A stretch of 64,000 bases of DNA, from positions 107,714,587-107,778,586 of the forward strand of contig CM043964.1 in NCBI GenBank assembly GCA_014529385.2. The letters run 5' to 3'. The DNA is from Adiantum capillus-veneris. Taxonomy: Eukaryota > Streptophyta > Polypodiopsida > Polypodiales > Pteridaceae. The stretch's first letter is position 1. Each line of letters starts with the position of its first letter. The notes below the pieces were generated by a model. That model was not told the DNA's origin. It saw only the letters and a list, made by a program, of their open reading frames with translations, and ran no database searches. This document shows, one piece after another, positions 1 through 11,079 of the stretch. The translations under genes and the position numbers were made by a program.

Positions 1-1202
1 TACTTCTTGAGGGACCAACACTTGATGTTGCCTTGGTTGCACATGTTTTCAAATGCATAGTATGCCCTCTTGCGAGCTTCACGGCGTCGCATAGCACATT
101 CATACCATTTATGGTTGGTTGGAACTTCAAGCCCGAGGTATTTGAAGCTCTCAACCGCTTCAATAGGTGTCTCTTTATAGACAATGAGTGGCTTCTCTAT
201 TCAAAGAATCTTGACAAGCATGACCTTGGTTTTTTGCACATTAACCATCAACCTGCTATTGGTGCAAAAATCTTCAAGTACCATCATCATATTTTGGGCA
301 TCTTCCAAAGCGTGAGCAAGTAGTGCCACATCATCTACGTAGAGTAAAAGCATGATCATTATGTTTCCAATACCCACTTTTTCTATAACCTCCTGCTCTA
401 CATACTCTTGAACCATATGTTTCAGTTTGTCAATGTATAATCCAAAGAGAATGGGAAGTGGGAGACAATGGACATCCTTGCTTAACCCCAATATCACTCG
501 TGATCATTTCAAAAATGTCACCTTTCATGCGTACTTGGCACACAACTCGTTCATATATCCTTGCCACAGCATGCATGTATTCACTAGGTACTTGAAGTTC
601 TTCCATCCTCTTCCAAAGAGTGTCATGTGGAACCATATCAAAGGTCTTTTTGAAATCCACAAAACAACAATATAAGCCCTTACCCATTAAGCGGCTTTCT
701 TCCATGAGGACACGTAAGGTGACAAGATGATCAATGGTACTATGTGCACAACGAAAGCCGGCTTGACCATATACATGTCTATTATTCAGTTCAGCCCAAT
801 CACTTAGCTTCATCTCCATGATGCTTCCAAAGAGTTTACCCATTATGGAGCCAACCATAATAGTGCAATAGTTGCCCACAATGTTTACATCACCTCCTTT
901 GTGTAGTGGTTTCACCCAATTTGTTGTCCAATCATATGGCATCCCATATTGGAGTCAAGATTAAACATATTGCAAATCCAACCATGTGTTTCTTCCTCTG
1001 TCCACTTTATCATCTTTGCTTTGAAGCCTTGGAGGTTGCTTGCTTTCCGAGTTGACAATTTTTTAAGTCCTCTTTGGATGTCCTCAATTGTGAAGAAAGG
1101 GATAGAATGAGGGATTACTCCATAGTTGGGCATCTTCCCGCATCTATTCGAGAGTAGAGATCTTTGCAATGTGCATACATATTTATAATAGAAAGGTTCC
1201 AT
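1..1202 (-). pseudogene. LINE a reverse transcriptase, in pieces
   Basis: Three consecutive minus-strand pieces give the RT. 1202-912 carries the pre-finger helix (TIEDIQRGLKKLSTRKAS). 942-430 carries WVKPLHKGGDVNIVGNY, FRCAHSTIDHL, the first catalytic motif FVDFKKTFDMVPHDTLW and GVKQGCPLSPT. 497-201 carries the active-site box LLLYVDDVALLAHA (YVDD codons at 327-341) and the following NVQKTKVM. A further segment to position 1 reads RKRAYYAFENMCNQ, like the C-terminal side of LINE ORF2. The frame changes after SPT and a stop follows KIL, so no intact enzyme is encoded. Residues of both metal-binding motifs are still present. Confidence 0.85.
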
Positions 1203-1747
1203 AAAACTTTGGGGAGTTGCCCTTTTACATTACTTCAAAACTTTCCACATTCTTTAGCCTTATCTTGTACATACTTGATATTCTCTTTGACTTCCCATTG
1301 TCTTCGATGGCGCCGAACAAGGTTATGGTATGCAATAGCATGTCTGTGATATTCCTCTTTGTTTATTTGTGCATCAAGTGTGATCAAGTGAGCTCTTGCC
1401 TCTCTACATTCAATTTGAAACCACCTTTTGCAAGCACTACATTTACATGTGTGTCCATTATATTTGCTGTTTGTAGAAAATCATGCTTCAACACAATTAC
1501 ATATGGCTTCTTTAAAAGCCTCTCATTGTTCCTCAAGTGATGCATGTGGTCCAAGTGTGTATAGTGTCTTGAGTATTGTATTCTCAACCATTGATGCATA
1601 CATTGGTGCATGTTTGAAGTTCATATACACTGGTCTCTTTCCCATTTGAGATCCTTTCTGTACATGCTCATTTGTCTTCTCCCATAAGAGGTCTACAAGC
1701 AACGTGCGATGGTCGGATTCTGGGTTCCATGCCCCAATAGTAAAACA

Positions 1748-2497
1748 TTATACATAACGCATGCAATCTTTAGATAGTAGAACCACACTAGGCCCATTAT
1801 GTTGTCTACATGTGTAGCAATTAGCATCTTTCCATTGAGATATACCATTTCCGATGTGCATTCCTGTGCTATTGCACATGCTTATAAGCTTCTTTCCATA
1901 GTAATCTGGCTCCTTGGTGTCTACCGATGTGCGATCATGAGCATGTGATTCTGATGTGTACTCAATAGGACACGGCATGAGATGCTCCTCTGTATCAGCT
2001 TGGCTTGTGGCTGTGTGTGCATTCATGTCTCCCAATACAATGACTTCCCCTTGACATTTGTAATGCGCAATGTCCTCTTCCAAATCGGTGTATGGGTGTT
2101 CCCGATCTACATGAGTATAGAAAATTGAGTCTTGGTGTGGAATGTAACATCTTGCCACAAAAAGTAAAGCCCCATTAGGAATGGTAATTTGCACCCATAG
2201 AAACCACTTATGTATGTCATCTTTGATGACAGATACATGGAACCCTTGGTTGCATTTTATCATACATGCTACACTACCGTTACTTTTCCGTTGTTTTACA
2301 TCGTGCGACCACATCAAGGAGTACACATTGTATTTCCCCATTCCATTGATCCTTTGGGTTTCATGCTTCCAAGTCTCTGCTAGGAGTATGTTGTTTGCAT
2401 CATTAGTGGGCTCTTCTATGGTAAGCCCAGCATTCCATGGATAACCATTGCAGTTCCAAAAACATATGCGTATATGTGATTGTGTCCCATAGGCCAT
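1748..2497 (-). pseudogene. LINE a endonuclease domain
   Basis: A 249-residue open stretch encodes the N-terminal exonuclease-endonuclease-phosphatase domain of a LINE ORF2. Visible landmarks in order are CFWNCNG near residue 12 (family pattern 'N.NG/N.RG'), LLAETWK near residue 38 (catalytic Glu), LFVARCYIPH near residue 118 and VIVLGDMNAHT near residue 153 (catalytic Asp and Asn). The domain nicks target DNA for target-primed reverse transcription. The C-terminal Ser-Asp-His motif is not in this open stretch. The reading frame ends at 1748, about where that last part should follow, so the domain is probably truncated by a stop. Confidence 0.8.
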
Positions 2498-3177
2498 GTG
2501 TCCCTATGTAGAATTTTCTTTTTCTTTCTCCTCATAGGAAGGTGGCTTGCGTTTCTGGATTCGTTCTTCCTATGCTTTTTGACATGCCTCTTGCTGTTTT
2601 GGAGTGCGGTCTTCACATACAGAAAATGCAGTGCCCTAAAGGTAGACCCAACTACTCTCAAGTATGATTCCTCATTTGGTTTCATCAGCCATTGAGCACA
2701 CACACAATGGATTGTCCGCAATGATCGAGGGGCACCTGGCTTACCTACATGATGAGCACCATATACATTGATACGAGACATTCCAAATTGTGCCCAAAAG
2801 AATTCCTCAATTGTGATGGCAAGTTGAGGAGGTGTCTCAGATTATTTTTCGGGGATACCACGAATGACTATGTTTTTAGAGCGTTTTTCTCGCTCTTTCC
2901 ATTCGTCAATATCAACATTGTTCACATTATTTTCAGGCATCAAGTTGCATCCCTTCATAGCATTAAAAGATATCGAGATATCATTGAGTACTCTTTCAGC
3001 CCATGACGGGGGCTTACATTCATTCTTCATTTTTGTTACATTGTTTTTGATGACCTTAAGAGTACCTTCACTCAATACATGTGCTTGCTCTATCTTGTAC
3101 ATACGCTCTTTAATATCATTCACATCTACATTATCTTGCGCATAAACATCTCTCATTTCCTTCATATCCTTTTGCAT
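2416..3177 (-). pseudogene. LINE a ORF1-like RNA-binding protein, broken
   Basis: Two minus-strand pieces (3177-2842 and 2781-2416) look like one former ORF1. The first begins with a charged helical stretch (QKDMKEMRDVY) and ends in RSKNIVIRGIPE, the pattern that opens the RRM-like domain of LINE-1 type ORF1 proteins. The second piece contains GAHHVGKPGAPRSLRTI, which resembles the later 'A.R.GK...PR...V' stretch of the same family. Such proteins coat the LINE RNA. Two stops after IPEK and a frame change separate the parts. Assignment rests on motif pattern only, and the piece could belong to a related ORF1 type. Confidence 0.6.
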
Positions 3178-3206
3178 TCCTTCAATGCGTTGTTCTACTT
3201 AGGTCT

Positions 3207-3692
3207 CTATGTATGAGTCGTCTGCACATAGAAGACCATATCTAAAGCAAGGAATGCATAAAAGGAGAAAGTTGAGTGGTGCCCAAAGGCACATTTGAGA
3301 ACACGAAGCGAAAACCTATATGGTAAGAATGTCGTCGCGAATTCTAAATTGGGGAAACACTGAAGAGAGAGAAATGTAATAGAATCTTCCAAGATTCATT
3401 GCCAGGGAAAAGTCCCCCGAACAATGAGCTTGGTGAAAAGCGCTCGGCCCTACATCTTTGGATCAATTATCACAAGACCACCTACCTCTTTGGGAAAAAT
3501 CAAGGTAAACCATCTCACTCGAGCTCTAGTATCTATAGAGCCATCAGAACCATTCCAAAGAAAGTTCCTGACAAGTCTACGCGACTGAGAGACGACTCTA
3601 GAGTGAAGCATCCAACAAGAAGCAATATAACATACTCAAGCAAGAATGACCAGATCGCCCTGCTAGCCAAAGACAAGTGACATGAGGACCAG
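3207..3692 (-). pseudogene. LINE b ORF2 C-terminal region
   Basis: Minus-strand translation continues the RT C-terminal side: HLSLASRAIWSFLL (family pattern 'L.LAGR...N..LL'), then RVRWFTLIFPKEVGGLVIID, which is the conserved 'V.W..L..PK..GGLGI.D' block of plant LINEs, followed by ALFTKLIVRGTFPWQ. Stops occur after DPKM and FPWQ. The last part (3392-3207) is open but carries no motif I recognise. The family's zinc-binding 'CxxC...H...C' tail is not seen. Confidence 0.7.
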
Positions 3693-4442
3693 CTCGCCGT
3701 GTAAAGATTTTCAGAATTGCGCCTCCGTTGGGAGACCCAGGGTCCTAGGCAACCCAGTTTTTTAGGTGTGATCACATAATTGGGGGTCCCCCTTTCTAGG
3801 GTGGATCACATAGGGGGGTCTCCAATAGGAGTTGATCACTTGTCGAAGGTCGCTTCTCTAAGAGGATCACGCAAGGTGGTCCCCTGTGGTTTGAAATCTA
3901 AGCGAGATCACTCAGCTGAGGAGGTCCCTTAGTCTTCGCTACAAGCGTGGATGTCCATTTTCTAAGTGGATCACACTAAATAATTTCAAGTTTAATTTTG
4001 TGAAGAGGTGATTTATAGAAACTGTCTTTTTAGACATTGTTTGCCACTGCCTTCACTTGTGATGAGGTGATTTATAGAAACTGTCTTTTTAGACATTGTT
4101 TGCCACTTCCTTCACTTGTTTTATAATTAGATGCTAAGGATATTGTTCAAAAGAATAATATTTTAAGGTTTAAAGTAAAGGAAATTGTTTTTATTTGTAA
4201 AACAACATGATAGTAATTAGATAACAAAGACGGTGGGGTGGAAAGGTTGCTTAATCTTGTCTTGAACGGGTGGACCCAATAAATTAGGTACGTTTCACAA
4301 TGGAAGGATCTACGCTAGGAGCGTATAGTTGGTAAAAACACTCATCATAGGGGAACGCATTAGTGTTTGTGCCCATGAAAGACTACAAAAAAAACATCAA
4401 TGTCTATAAACCAAGGGTAAAATTAGACTTGTCGTAGGGTTC
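3693..4442. mobile_element. 750-bp insertion in LINE b with imperfect 6-bp duplication
   Basis: The LINE b protein pattern breaks off at 3692 and resumes at 4443. GACCAG at 3687-3692 and GACTAG at 4443-4448 look like a target duplication with one change. Removing the segment plus one copy gives an uninterrupted frame with KLSL followed by WSSCHLSLASRA. The insert has no open frame of note. Its first 270 bases contain degenerate repeats built around 'GGATCAC' and 'GGTCCC' (about 3720-3975), then a 59-bp tandem duplication. It does not begin with TG or end with CA, so it is not obviously a solo LTR. Its class is unknown. Confidence 0.55.
4005..4122. repeat. 59-bp tandem duplication
   Basis: Two head-to-tail copies (4005-4063 and 4064-4122) each begin GAGGTGATTTATAGAAACTG. 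They differ at only a few positions, for example 'cactgcc' against 'cacttcc'. The pair lies inside the insertion that splits LINE b. Confidence 0.9.
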
Positions 4443-4448
4443 GACTAG

Positions 4449-6268
4449 AGGGAAAGCTTTCGGCGAATGGAATGAAGGACCGAAGCAAACTGCTGCTATG
4501 GGGAAATACCTATTCCAACCTGGAATCCCAAATACCGACAAGGTTGACCAAGCTGGAGCCATGTGAAACCATCAGTGACGCCCCACATGGGCTGCTCATC
4601 AGATCCAACTCGAATACCAAAAGATTTATTCCAGTTGATCCTAGTACCACTAGCAATACAAAACAGTATCAGTCTCTCTCTGGTAGCATCCCAAAATCTA
4701 GAAGCATTTAAAATATACAAAAGAGTGTCATCTCCATACTCCTAATCAATCAAATCATCCTCTCCTGCAGGGGATAAGTGTAAACCCTGAAGGTGAGGAG
4801 TCTAAGCTCTAAGGAAATCAAACATGACCTCTGCGGCAAACAGAAACAAGTAGGGAGCTAAAGGGCAACCCTAATGAATTGATCTAAATAGCTGAAAAGG
4901 TTGCCAATACGACCAGCAATAGTGACAGCACTCCATGTTGTACGGTAAAGAGAAGCCACCCCTCAAATCTAAGCATCTAGGAAACCCATCCGTACCCTCC
5001 AAGAAATCGCAATCCCACTCTGTCATAGTTTTTCTCAAAATTTAGAAGCAAAAGTGCTAGAGGTTGCCCAGATGATGAAGTCCAACCCACTACATAATGA
5101 AAACTGAAAATATGATCCAAAATACATCCATCATGATAAACAAAGCCTATTTGAGAGGAATGAATCAAGTCCAGGAGATACGAGCGAAGACGAGCACTCA
5201 TCATTTTGGCCAATATCTTATATACCAAAAAGAGGAGAGTAATAGGGCACCAATGACGAATCAGTGTGGCATCTCCTCCTTTTGGAATAAGACATATTAT
5301 GCCAAAGCAAAGAGACGTTGGAATAACTCTCGAAGTGTACGTGTAAAACATCCCAATGCTCAAGAAAGAACTCGCTTGTAAGACCATCGTCGCTTGGGCA
5401 GGTATTAAGATGCAGTCCACAAACAACATCATGCAAATCCTCAAAAGAAAAAGGGGCCATCAATGCCAAATACATGTCTCCAGTGACACGTAACTTTGCG
5501 TGAGACCAAACCACTTCTCGAGCGCTAAGTATCCCTGGGGTTATAATATCAGCAATAAAAGGAGCTGCATAGAAATCTGCAGCCATAGACAAAATTGTAT
5601 CTAGATGCATATGTAAAGCACCCAAAGAATCCTGAAGAGCTAGCAAGGAGGGTCCACGACTTAGCTCAATGGAAAAGAAGTCTTTGTTCATCCTATCAGC
5701 ATTGGATATCCAAGAGACTATTGAAGCGCGATGAAAGAACTCAGCAATATGGGACTGTACTCTACAAAGCTCCTCAATGAGTTCCAACTGCCTATCGGAG
5801 AGGTGGGAATCAGAAGGGAACTCCTGAATAAGTAGTGGAAGCCAAAGGACTATGAACCTTGCGAGCCAACTAGGACCTCTCCTCATATGTGTAACTACGA
5901 CACACTGTACTGGAAGCTGTGATACAAAAGACAAGAAATTGAGCTGGATCTTGCACCAAGCAAGCTCGAACTGACCAAATCTACCGAATACTCTCTGATA
6001 ATGCATCATGAGAAAGTAATGAGTCTGGAATCCTACAATCCTCGACGAGGAGCAGTGGAGGAGGGTGAACAGATATACAAGGAAACCGGTGCATGGTCAA
6101 AGAGCACTGTCCCATGCCAAATGCATAAGGAACCACTGTGGCGCGCAGCCTAGTCTCCAACATAAAAACGGTCAAGTCTCTCCAATAGCATGCTATGATG
6201 TCAACAAAAACCCCAAGATAAATGCAAAGAACGTGGATGTCTACCAAAAGATGGTTCGTGCCAAGCAT
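4449..6268 (-). pseudogene. LINE b endonuclease tail, linker and reverse transcriptase
   Basis: Read right to left, the first part (6268-5981) resembles an endonuclease C-terminus (RLRATVVPYAFG). The 263-residue piece 6009-5218 contains the linker (SRGPSLLALQDSLG), the motif FYAAPFIADIITPG and SFEDLHDVVCGLHLNTCPSDDGLTSEFF, which precede the RT fingers. The piece 5444-4977 gives GIICLIPKGGDATLIRHW, SQIGFVYHDGCILDH and LLLNFEKNYDRVGLRFL, in which the usual Asp of 'D.EKAFD' is Asn. The piece 4720-4496 gives FCIASGTRINWNKSFGIRVG and QPCRYLGFQVG, the thumb of this LINE class. The YxDD box itself is not in any open piece. Confidence 0.8.
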
Positions 6269-6295
6269 ACGAGACTGAAGACGTAAGCAAAAAAA

Positions 6296-8564
6296 CTATC
6301 CCAACCATCCTACTCTAACCGTGAAGCTCTGCACACCTTTTGGGTTGATGGGAGGTGGTAACTTCAAGATTGCCACGATCTTCTCTGGGTCAGGCGCTAA
6401 ACCTTTAGCAGACACCACATGGCCTAGAAGTGTGCCCTCAGTGACCAAAAAATTACATTTGTTAGGATTGAGCTTTAGGCGTGCCTCTCTACACTTGAGG
6501 AAGACAGCAAAGAGCTGAGCAAGGTGTTCCTGTAGATTTTCCACTTGGGTTGAACATTGAGCACCTGAGAAGGTCGAAAAATCATCCATGAAGATGCGAA
6601 GATGATCCATTAAGTAAAGGAAAAAAGATGAGATATAGTGCTCTATTGAAGGAAGGTGGAGCGTTTTTCAACCCAAACGACATTCTAGTGTAGATAAAAA
6701 TAACCCAGGGAGTCACGAAAGCCGTTTTAATATGATCACCTAGATTAATGCCCAATTGATTGTATCCACTGAACCCATCAATGAAACTGTACAATACATG
6801 CCCTGCTACATCTTCTAGCACACGCTCAGTGTTAGGTGTGGGAAAACCATCTGGGAGAGTTACCTTGGTCAAAGCGCGGTAATCCACGCACACACGGATT
6901 TTATTGGACTGCTTCTTAGGTGCTATCTCCATGGGTGAACCACTCAAAGTGCTCCACAGGTACAATGGTTCCTGCCTCTTCATTTTTTCTAGCTCTGACT
7001 TGACAGCCTCTGCATACTTTGGGTTAAGCTTGTAAGCTCGGCCTCTCACAGGTTTAGCCCCTTCAACCAGAGGGTTAGTGTGGACACCCAATTCTGGTGG
7101 GATCCCTTCCAAATCCTTGTAGGACCAAGCAAAAACATCTTTGAAAGAGTGTATAAAAGAGACTACCTGATTGAGTAATGCGGGATGCTCCCATAACCAA
7201 GCTGCTAAGAGTACGTGTTGAGGGTTGTCAGGATCTCCCAGGTTGACTTCTTCGACCGGGTTAGGAGGTGTAGCTAGAGAGGGTGCTTCAGAAGATGAAA
7301 AGTGAGCTACCTCTTGGAGCTTCGAGACATCATGGGCTGGTGTTTGATTGATTGGAAACTCTGCATATTCCTCTTGTAGCCATCCTGGTGGAAGCTCCTC
7401 AAAGGGTAAGTCTTCAGACATAGACATAGCAAAGTGCTTTTGAGTGGACGGGGCGTCAGACCCGGGAGATGTTAGAGGAAGTGGTGGAACATTGGCGAGC
7501 TCATGCAGAGGAGATTTCTTCCCCCTTCTGTGATGTGTTATAGATTCACCAAGGCCAACGGCTTCCATCAGAGGAATTCTTGAATCATGGTCATCAGGGA
7601 CTAAGACACTTGCTTCTTTGACTGGCACACTTTCTGCTGTAGGGCTTGGGACACTAGTGTTGGCCTGAGGAGCTGGGAGAGAGAGTGTTACAGGCACAAC
7701 TGAGGCTTGAATAGAGACCACATAGCACGGGATCGATGTGGTAGCTTTCAACCACTGCAACAGGTCTTCGTCAAACCCATCAAGTGGGATGGGCTGCTCG
7801 GGGTCGGGGTTGGACTGTATTGGCGATGAGCTATGATGAACCACTAGATCCATACCTCCTTTGAGTCGAATTGGTTGCATGGGGGAGCCAGGCATATGTA
7901 TCCACATGGCATTGTTTCCCCAATCATGAAGTGCCTTAGTATTCCGCAACCATGGTCTACCAATAAGCAAAGAAAATCCTCCCTCCACCTGGGGAAACTG
8001 CCTGACCACCACAAAATCCAAGCTACATGTGAAGTCTTGTACCTTCAGAGGCACCTGATCTACTATGCCCACTGGATAGACTGTCTCGGGTCCACCAATG
8101 TAACAGTGAGCTGCCTCTTGGAGCTTCGAGACATCATGGGTTGGTGTTTGATCGATTGGAAACTCTACATATTTCTCTTGTAACCATTCTGGTGGAAGCT
8201 CCTCAAAGGGTAAGTCTTCAGACACAGACATAGCAAAGTTCTTTTGAGTGGACGGGGCGTCAGACCCGAGAGATGTTAGAGGAAGTGGTGGAACATTGGC
8301 GAGCTCATGTAGAGGAGATTTCTGCCCCCTTCTGTGATGTGTTATAGGTTCACCAAGGCCGACCGCTTCCATCAGAGGAATACTTGAATCATGGTCATCA
8401 GGGACTAAGACACTTGCTTCTTTGACTGGCACACTTTCTGTTGTAGGGCTTGGGACACTAGTGTTGGCCTGAGGAGCTGGGAGAGAGAGTGTTACAAGCA
8501 CAACTAGGGCTTGAATAGAGACCACATAGCATGGGATCAATGTGGTAGCTTTCAACCACTGCAA
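6296..8564 (-). pseudogene. Gypsy D protease-linker repeat and reverse transcriptase
   Basis: A 660-residue open frame (8564-6582) starts inside the upper duplicate, runs through the second 'LLIGRPWLRNTKALHDWG' block and the linker, and enters RT. RT landmarks are GIPPELGVHTNPLVEGAKPV, KLNPKYAEAVKSELEKM, IRVCVDYRALTKVTLPDGFP, LYSFIDGFSGYNQL (first catalytic Asp) and TRMSFGLKNAPPSFNRAL. A frame change near 6600 leads to the piece 6610-6296 with IFMDDFSTFS (active-site box FMDD in place of YVDD) and LKLNPNKCNFL. The sequence ends in the RT connection at about 6296, so it lacks RNase H and integrase. Confidence 0.85.
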
Positions 8565-8911
8565 CAGGTCTTCGTCAGACCCATCAAGTGGGATGGGCTG
8601 CTCGGGGTCGGGGGTTGGACTGTATTGACGATGAGATGTGATGAACCACTAGATCCATACCTCCTTCGAGTCGAATTGGTTGCATGGGGGAGCCAGGCAT
8701 ATGTATCCACATGGCATTGTTTCCCCAATCATGAAGTGCCTTAGTATGCCGCAACCATGGTCTACCAATAAGCAAAGAAAATCCTCCCTCCACCTAGGGA
8801 AGACTGCCTCACCACCACAAAATCCAAGCTACATGTGAAGTCTTGTACCTTCAGAGGCACCTGATCTACTATGCCCACTGGATAGACTATCCTCGGGTCC
8901 ACCAATGTAAC
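7301..8911 (-). repeat. 804-bp in-frame tandem duplication in Gypsy D
   Basis: Two head-to-tail copies: 7301-8104 and 8105-8911. Matching landmarks such as TGGCCTGAGGAGCTGGGAGA at 7662 and 8466 give a period of 804 bp (268 codons). The motif AGTGA occurs at 7301, 8105 and 8912, at the start, junction and end, so the duplication probably arose between 5-bp microhomologies. The downstream (lower) copy is open and continuous with RT. The upper copy has three extra single bases and is out of frame. The unit covers the C-terminal half of protease and the Pro-rich protease-RT linker. Confidence 0.9.
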
Positions 8912-9168
8912 AGTGAATGGACCTAAAGCCAACATAGTAAACTCTGGCATCAGATTGATCCCAGATCCACTATCCACTATGCGCCTGAGAATTGATGCCC
9001 AAGAATAGACACAGTGAAACAAGGACTTTTGTAGTCGGTGATGGGAGTAGCTGGATAAGAAATCATGTAAGACTTTGAAGGCTGTACAGGGAGATGCCCG
9101 CCACTAGGCCCCACACTCCGGTACAGAGATTGAATGACTGAGAGGGTGTCACTTTTTGAGGGTTGCAT
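8584..9168 (-). pseudogene. Gypsy D aspartic protease, upstream copy of the duplicated region
   Basis: The pieces 9168-8977, 9022-8762 and 8793-8584 make up a retroviral-type aspartic protease. RRIVDSGSGINLMPEF has the catalytic D-S-G. The later flap side gives VYPVGIVDQVPLKVQDF, and FSLLIGRPWLR is the usual 'LLGRPWL' block. The enzyme would cleave the Gag-Pol polyprotein. Single-base insertions relative to the downstream copy shift the frame near 8798 and 8612, so this copy is broken. The catalytic motif lies outside the duplicated unit and exists only once. Confidence 0.75.
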
Positions 9169-9538
9169 CTAGCTGAAGCATCTCATAAAGGGACACTTGT
9201 TGAAAGGTGTCCTTCAAGATTGCTTCCGTTGTGGGCTTAGCTCCTTCAATCTGGGCTTCCTCTGGAACTCCATCAATTTCCGAAAGCAGAGAGATTGGCC
9301 TACTCCCTTCACCAATTAAGAGTTCGTCAGTTTGGTCAGGTTACAGAAGTAATGGACGAGATGGACCTGTTGGCAAGTTGAGACCCAGAGCTGCTCTTTG
9401 TGCTGGAGTGAGTACGCCAGCGGGCTCCGCCACTTGTTGTGGCCGAACTGTATGAGTAGCAAGTGATGGCTGAGGGGGTGTTCACTGTGATCAGATTGAT
9501 CTTTGGAAATGTGAATTCTTGTTGGTTTTGAGTTGGCC

Positions 9539-9905
9539 TCAAGATGAGGATGCCCTTTGCTTGGGACAATCCTTATTGTAGTGTTCCTTAGACTCCAGAT
9601 AATGTCTGCAAGGAGGAGACTCTTCAGGTGAAGGAAACTTACTTTGGTAATGCCCATATTCTCCACATTTGTAGCATAAGATGGTCCGATTAGACGGAAA
9701 AAACGGGGGACGAGGTGTTCGTTGCTCTTGTTGCTGCATGGAGTTGGAGGCTGAGGTGTAGAAGCTCTAAGGACCTGAAGGAGCCTGGGTATAAATTTTT
9801 TGAGGTGGAAACGTACTTGACATACCTTGGACAGTAGGGGTATTGAGCAAAGGTGGCATGTAATTTTGATGGCCATAGGGGGAGCCATATTAGATGTTGG
9901 TGCAA
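9539..9905 (-). pseudogene. Gypsy D second nucleocapsid-like segment, degenerate knuckles
   Basis: Downstream of the canonical knuckles a further open piece (9739-9539) has CYKCGEYGHYQSKF and CRHYLESKEHYNKDC. These align to two CCHC knuckles, but the first has Phe for the last Cys and the second has Tyr for the second Cys and one extra residue. So the element carries four knuckle-like motifs in two pairs. Whether the second pair is a decayed duplicate or a normal family feature cannot be told from one copy. The preceding stretch to 9905 is Pro/Ser-rich without motifs. Confidence 0.55.
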
Positions 9906-9942
9906 GCCCTTGTTGGAGAGAAGGACCTAGACTTTGTTGTAT

Positions 9943-11071
9943 TTACCACAATCCCTTGATATAGTAGCAATCCTTGTCTTCATGCCTCGACTTTTCGCAT
10001 AAGTGGCAATAAGCCCGAAGGGGACAGTCCTGTGGAGGGTGTTCTGGAGAGCGACACGAGATGCACCATACCATAGCTTTAGTCTCCTGCTGAGACCGAA
10101 GCTCTTCTAGCTCTCTATTGATTTGATCGAAAGCCTCGTGATGTGGGGGCTTCTCTTGTCTAAGAGAGATTGATTTCTCCTCTTGAAGAGCACGTGGTAG
10201 TTTTAGGGCTTCAAGTTCCCTACGTAAAGAAGTCAATGGATCAAAAGGACTTTTCGAAAACACTGAGGGGGTCTCTACCTACAGGGAGTTGGTGAACAGT
10301 TTCCTCACTCCCTCTATCCTAGTAGCAACCGCAACAAACTCCTCTAGAGTGGCGTCAAGTCGGAGACTCTCTCAAAGTTTTTGCTGAGAAGTTTTGGGAA
10401 GAGCCTTCTCCACCCACTTCTTAACCATAAATTCACCCGGTTGTTGAGGAAGCTTTGCAACCAGAGACTTGGTTTTAGTCATGAGTTTTGCAAAAGTATC
10501 CTCTGGGGCTGGAGCACCATGTTGGCCAACTCATCCAAAACCTTTTCCTGGTAGTCGCTTGGACTCTGAATGCTACACAGAACTGTCGTCTTAAAGCTGC
10601 CCAATTTGCAAAATGGTTCTCTGCAAACTGACTGTACCACTTGTCTGCTAAGCCATCCAAGGTAGATGGAAAGAGTACCAAATAATCATCTTCTCTATAA
10701 ATACCACGACCTCTATAGAGAGATACAAACCTCCTTGCATGGTCATCTGCATCTTCTGAGGAGAGTCCCTTGAAGGTAGGAAACTTGATATTTACCTTGG
10801 CCAAAACACCGGTCAAGCCCTCCATGGACTCTTGCTCAGGAGCCCGTTGCTCAATAGCTTGCTGTAACAAAATAGGAGAGAGCTTTACTGGGGAAGGTGA
10901 CCTGGAAGATGTGGAACCGGATGTAGGAATGGGTGATGCCGTATGTGGGCTTCTACTAGGTAAAAAGGGTTGTCTTCTATTGTAGTACTTCAAAGACTCA
11001 ATAGTGCGCTTTGACGCTCTAATGACCGCCTTGTATGTGTCACGCAAGAAGAGCTTTAACTGGCTGAACAC
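9943..11071 (-). pseudogene. Gypsy D Gag with double zinc knuckle
   Basis: The capsid is in the piece 11071-10475: FPTFKGLSSEDADDHARRF opens a Retrotrans_gag type domain, followed by LDGLADKWYSQFAENHFANW. The frame breaks near 10560. A middle part (10475-10264) is readable only across stops. The last piece (10263-9943) is coiled-coil-like (RRELEALK, NRELEELRSQQE) and ends in two canonical CX2CX4HX4C knuckles: CISCRSPEHPPQDC at residues 67-80 and CHLCEKSRHEDKDC at residues 86-99. The protein would package element RNA. At least one frameshift and one stop separate the capsid from the knuckles. Confidence 0.8.
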
Positions 11072-11079
11072 AGGTCTAG

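Larger units (their letters stand above)
1..3204 (-). mobile_element. LINE a, non-LTR retrotransposon, 3' part cut by window edge
   Basis: A LINE reads right to left. From its 5' side it has an ORF1-like region (3177-2416), an apurinic endonuclease domain (2497-1748), the endonuclease-RT linker (1747-1203), reverse transcriptase (1202 to about 200) and the RT C-terminal side (199-1). The linker is readable on the minus strand, with Arg/Lys-rich helical segments typical of these elements. The domain order is that of two-ORF plant LINEs. Every part has stops or frame changes, so this is a dead copy. The 3' end and tail lie beyond the left edge, and the right boundary with LINE b is not sharply defined. 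Confidence 0.85.
3205..6290 (-). mobile_element. LINE b, non-LTR retrotransposon, 5'-truncated and interrupted
   Basis: A second, different LINE on the minus strand. From its 5' side it has the tail of the endonuclease (6268-5981), the linker and first part of RT (6009-5218), the RT core (5444-4977), the RT thumb (4745-4449) and the C-terminal region (3692-3207). The element stops abruptly near 6290 against the RT of Gypsy element D, which is either a 5' truncation or a later rearrangement. A 750-bp foreign segment (3693-4442) splits its C-terminal domain. Numerous frame changes show it is dead. Confidence 0.8.

Noticed and set aside
2480-2695. Small plus-strand protein with hydrophobic segments
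   Set aside because: Antisense of the LINE a ORF1/endonuclease region; no independent support.
9943-10263. Host CCHC zinc-knuckle protein
   Set aside because: It sits between a Gypsy capsid and protease in the same orientation, so it is the nucleocapsid of element D.
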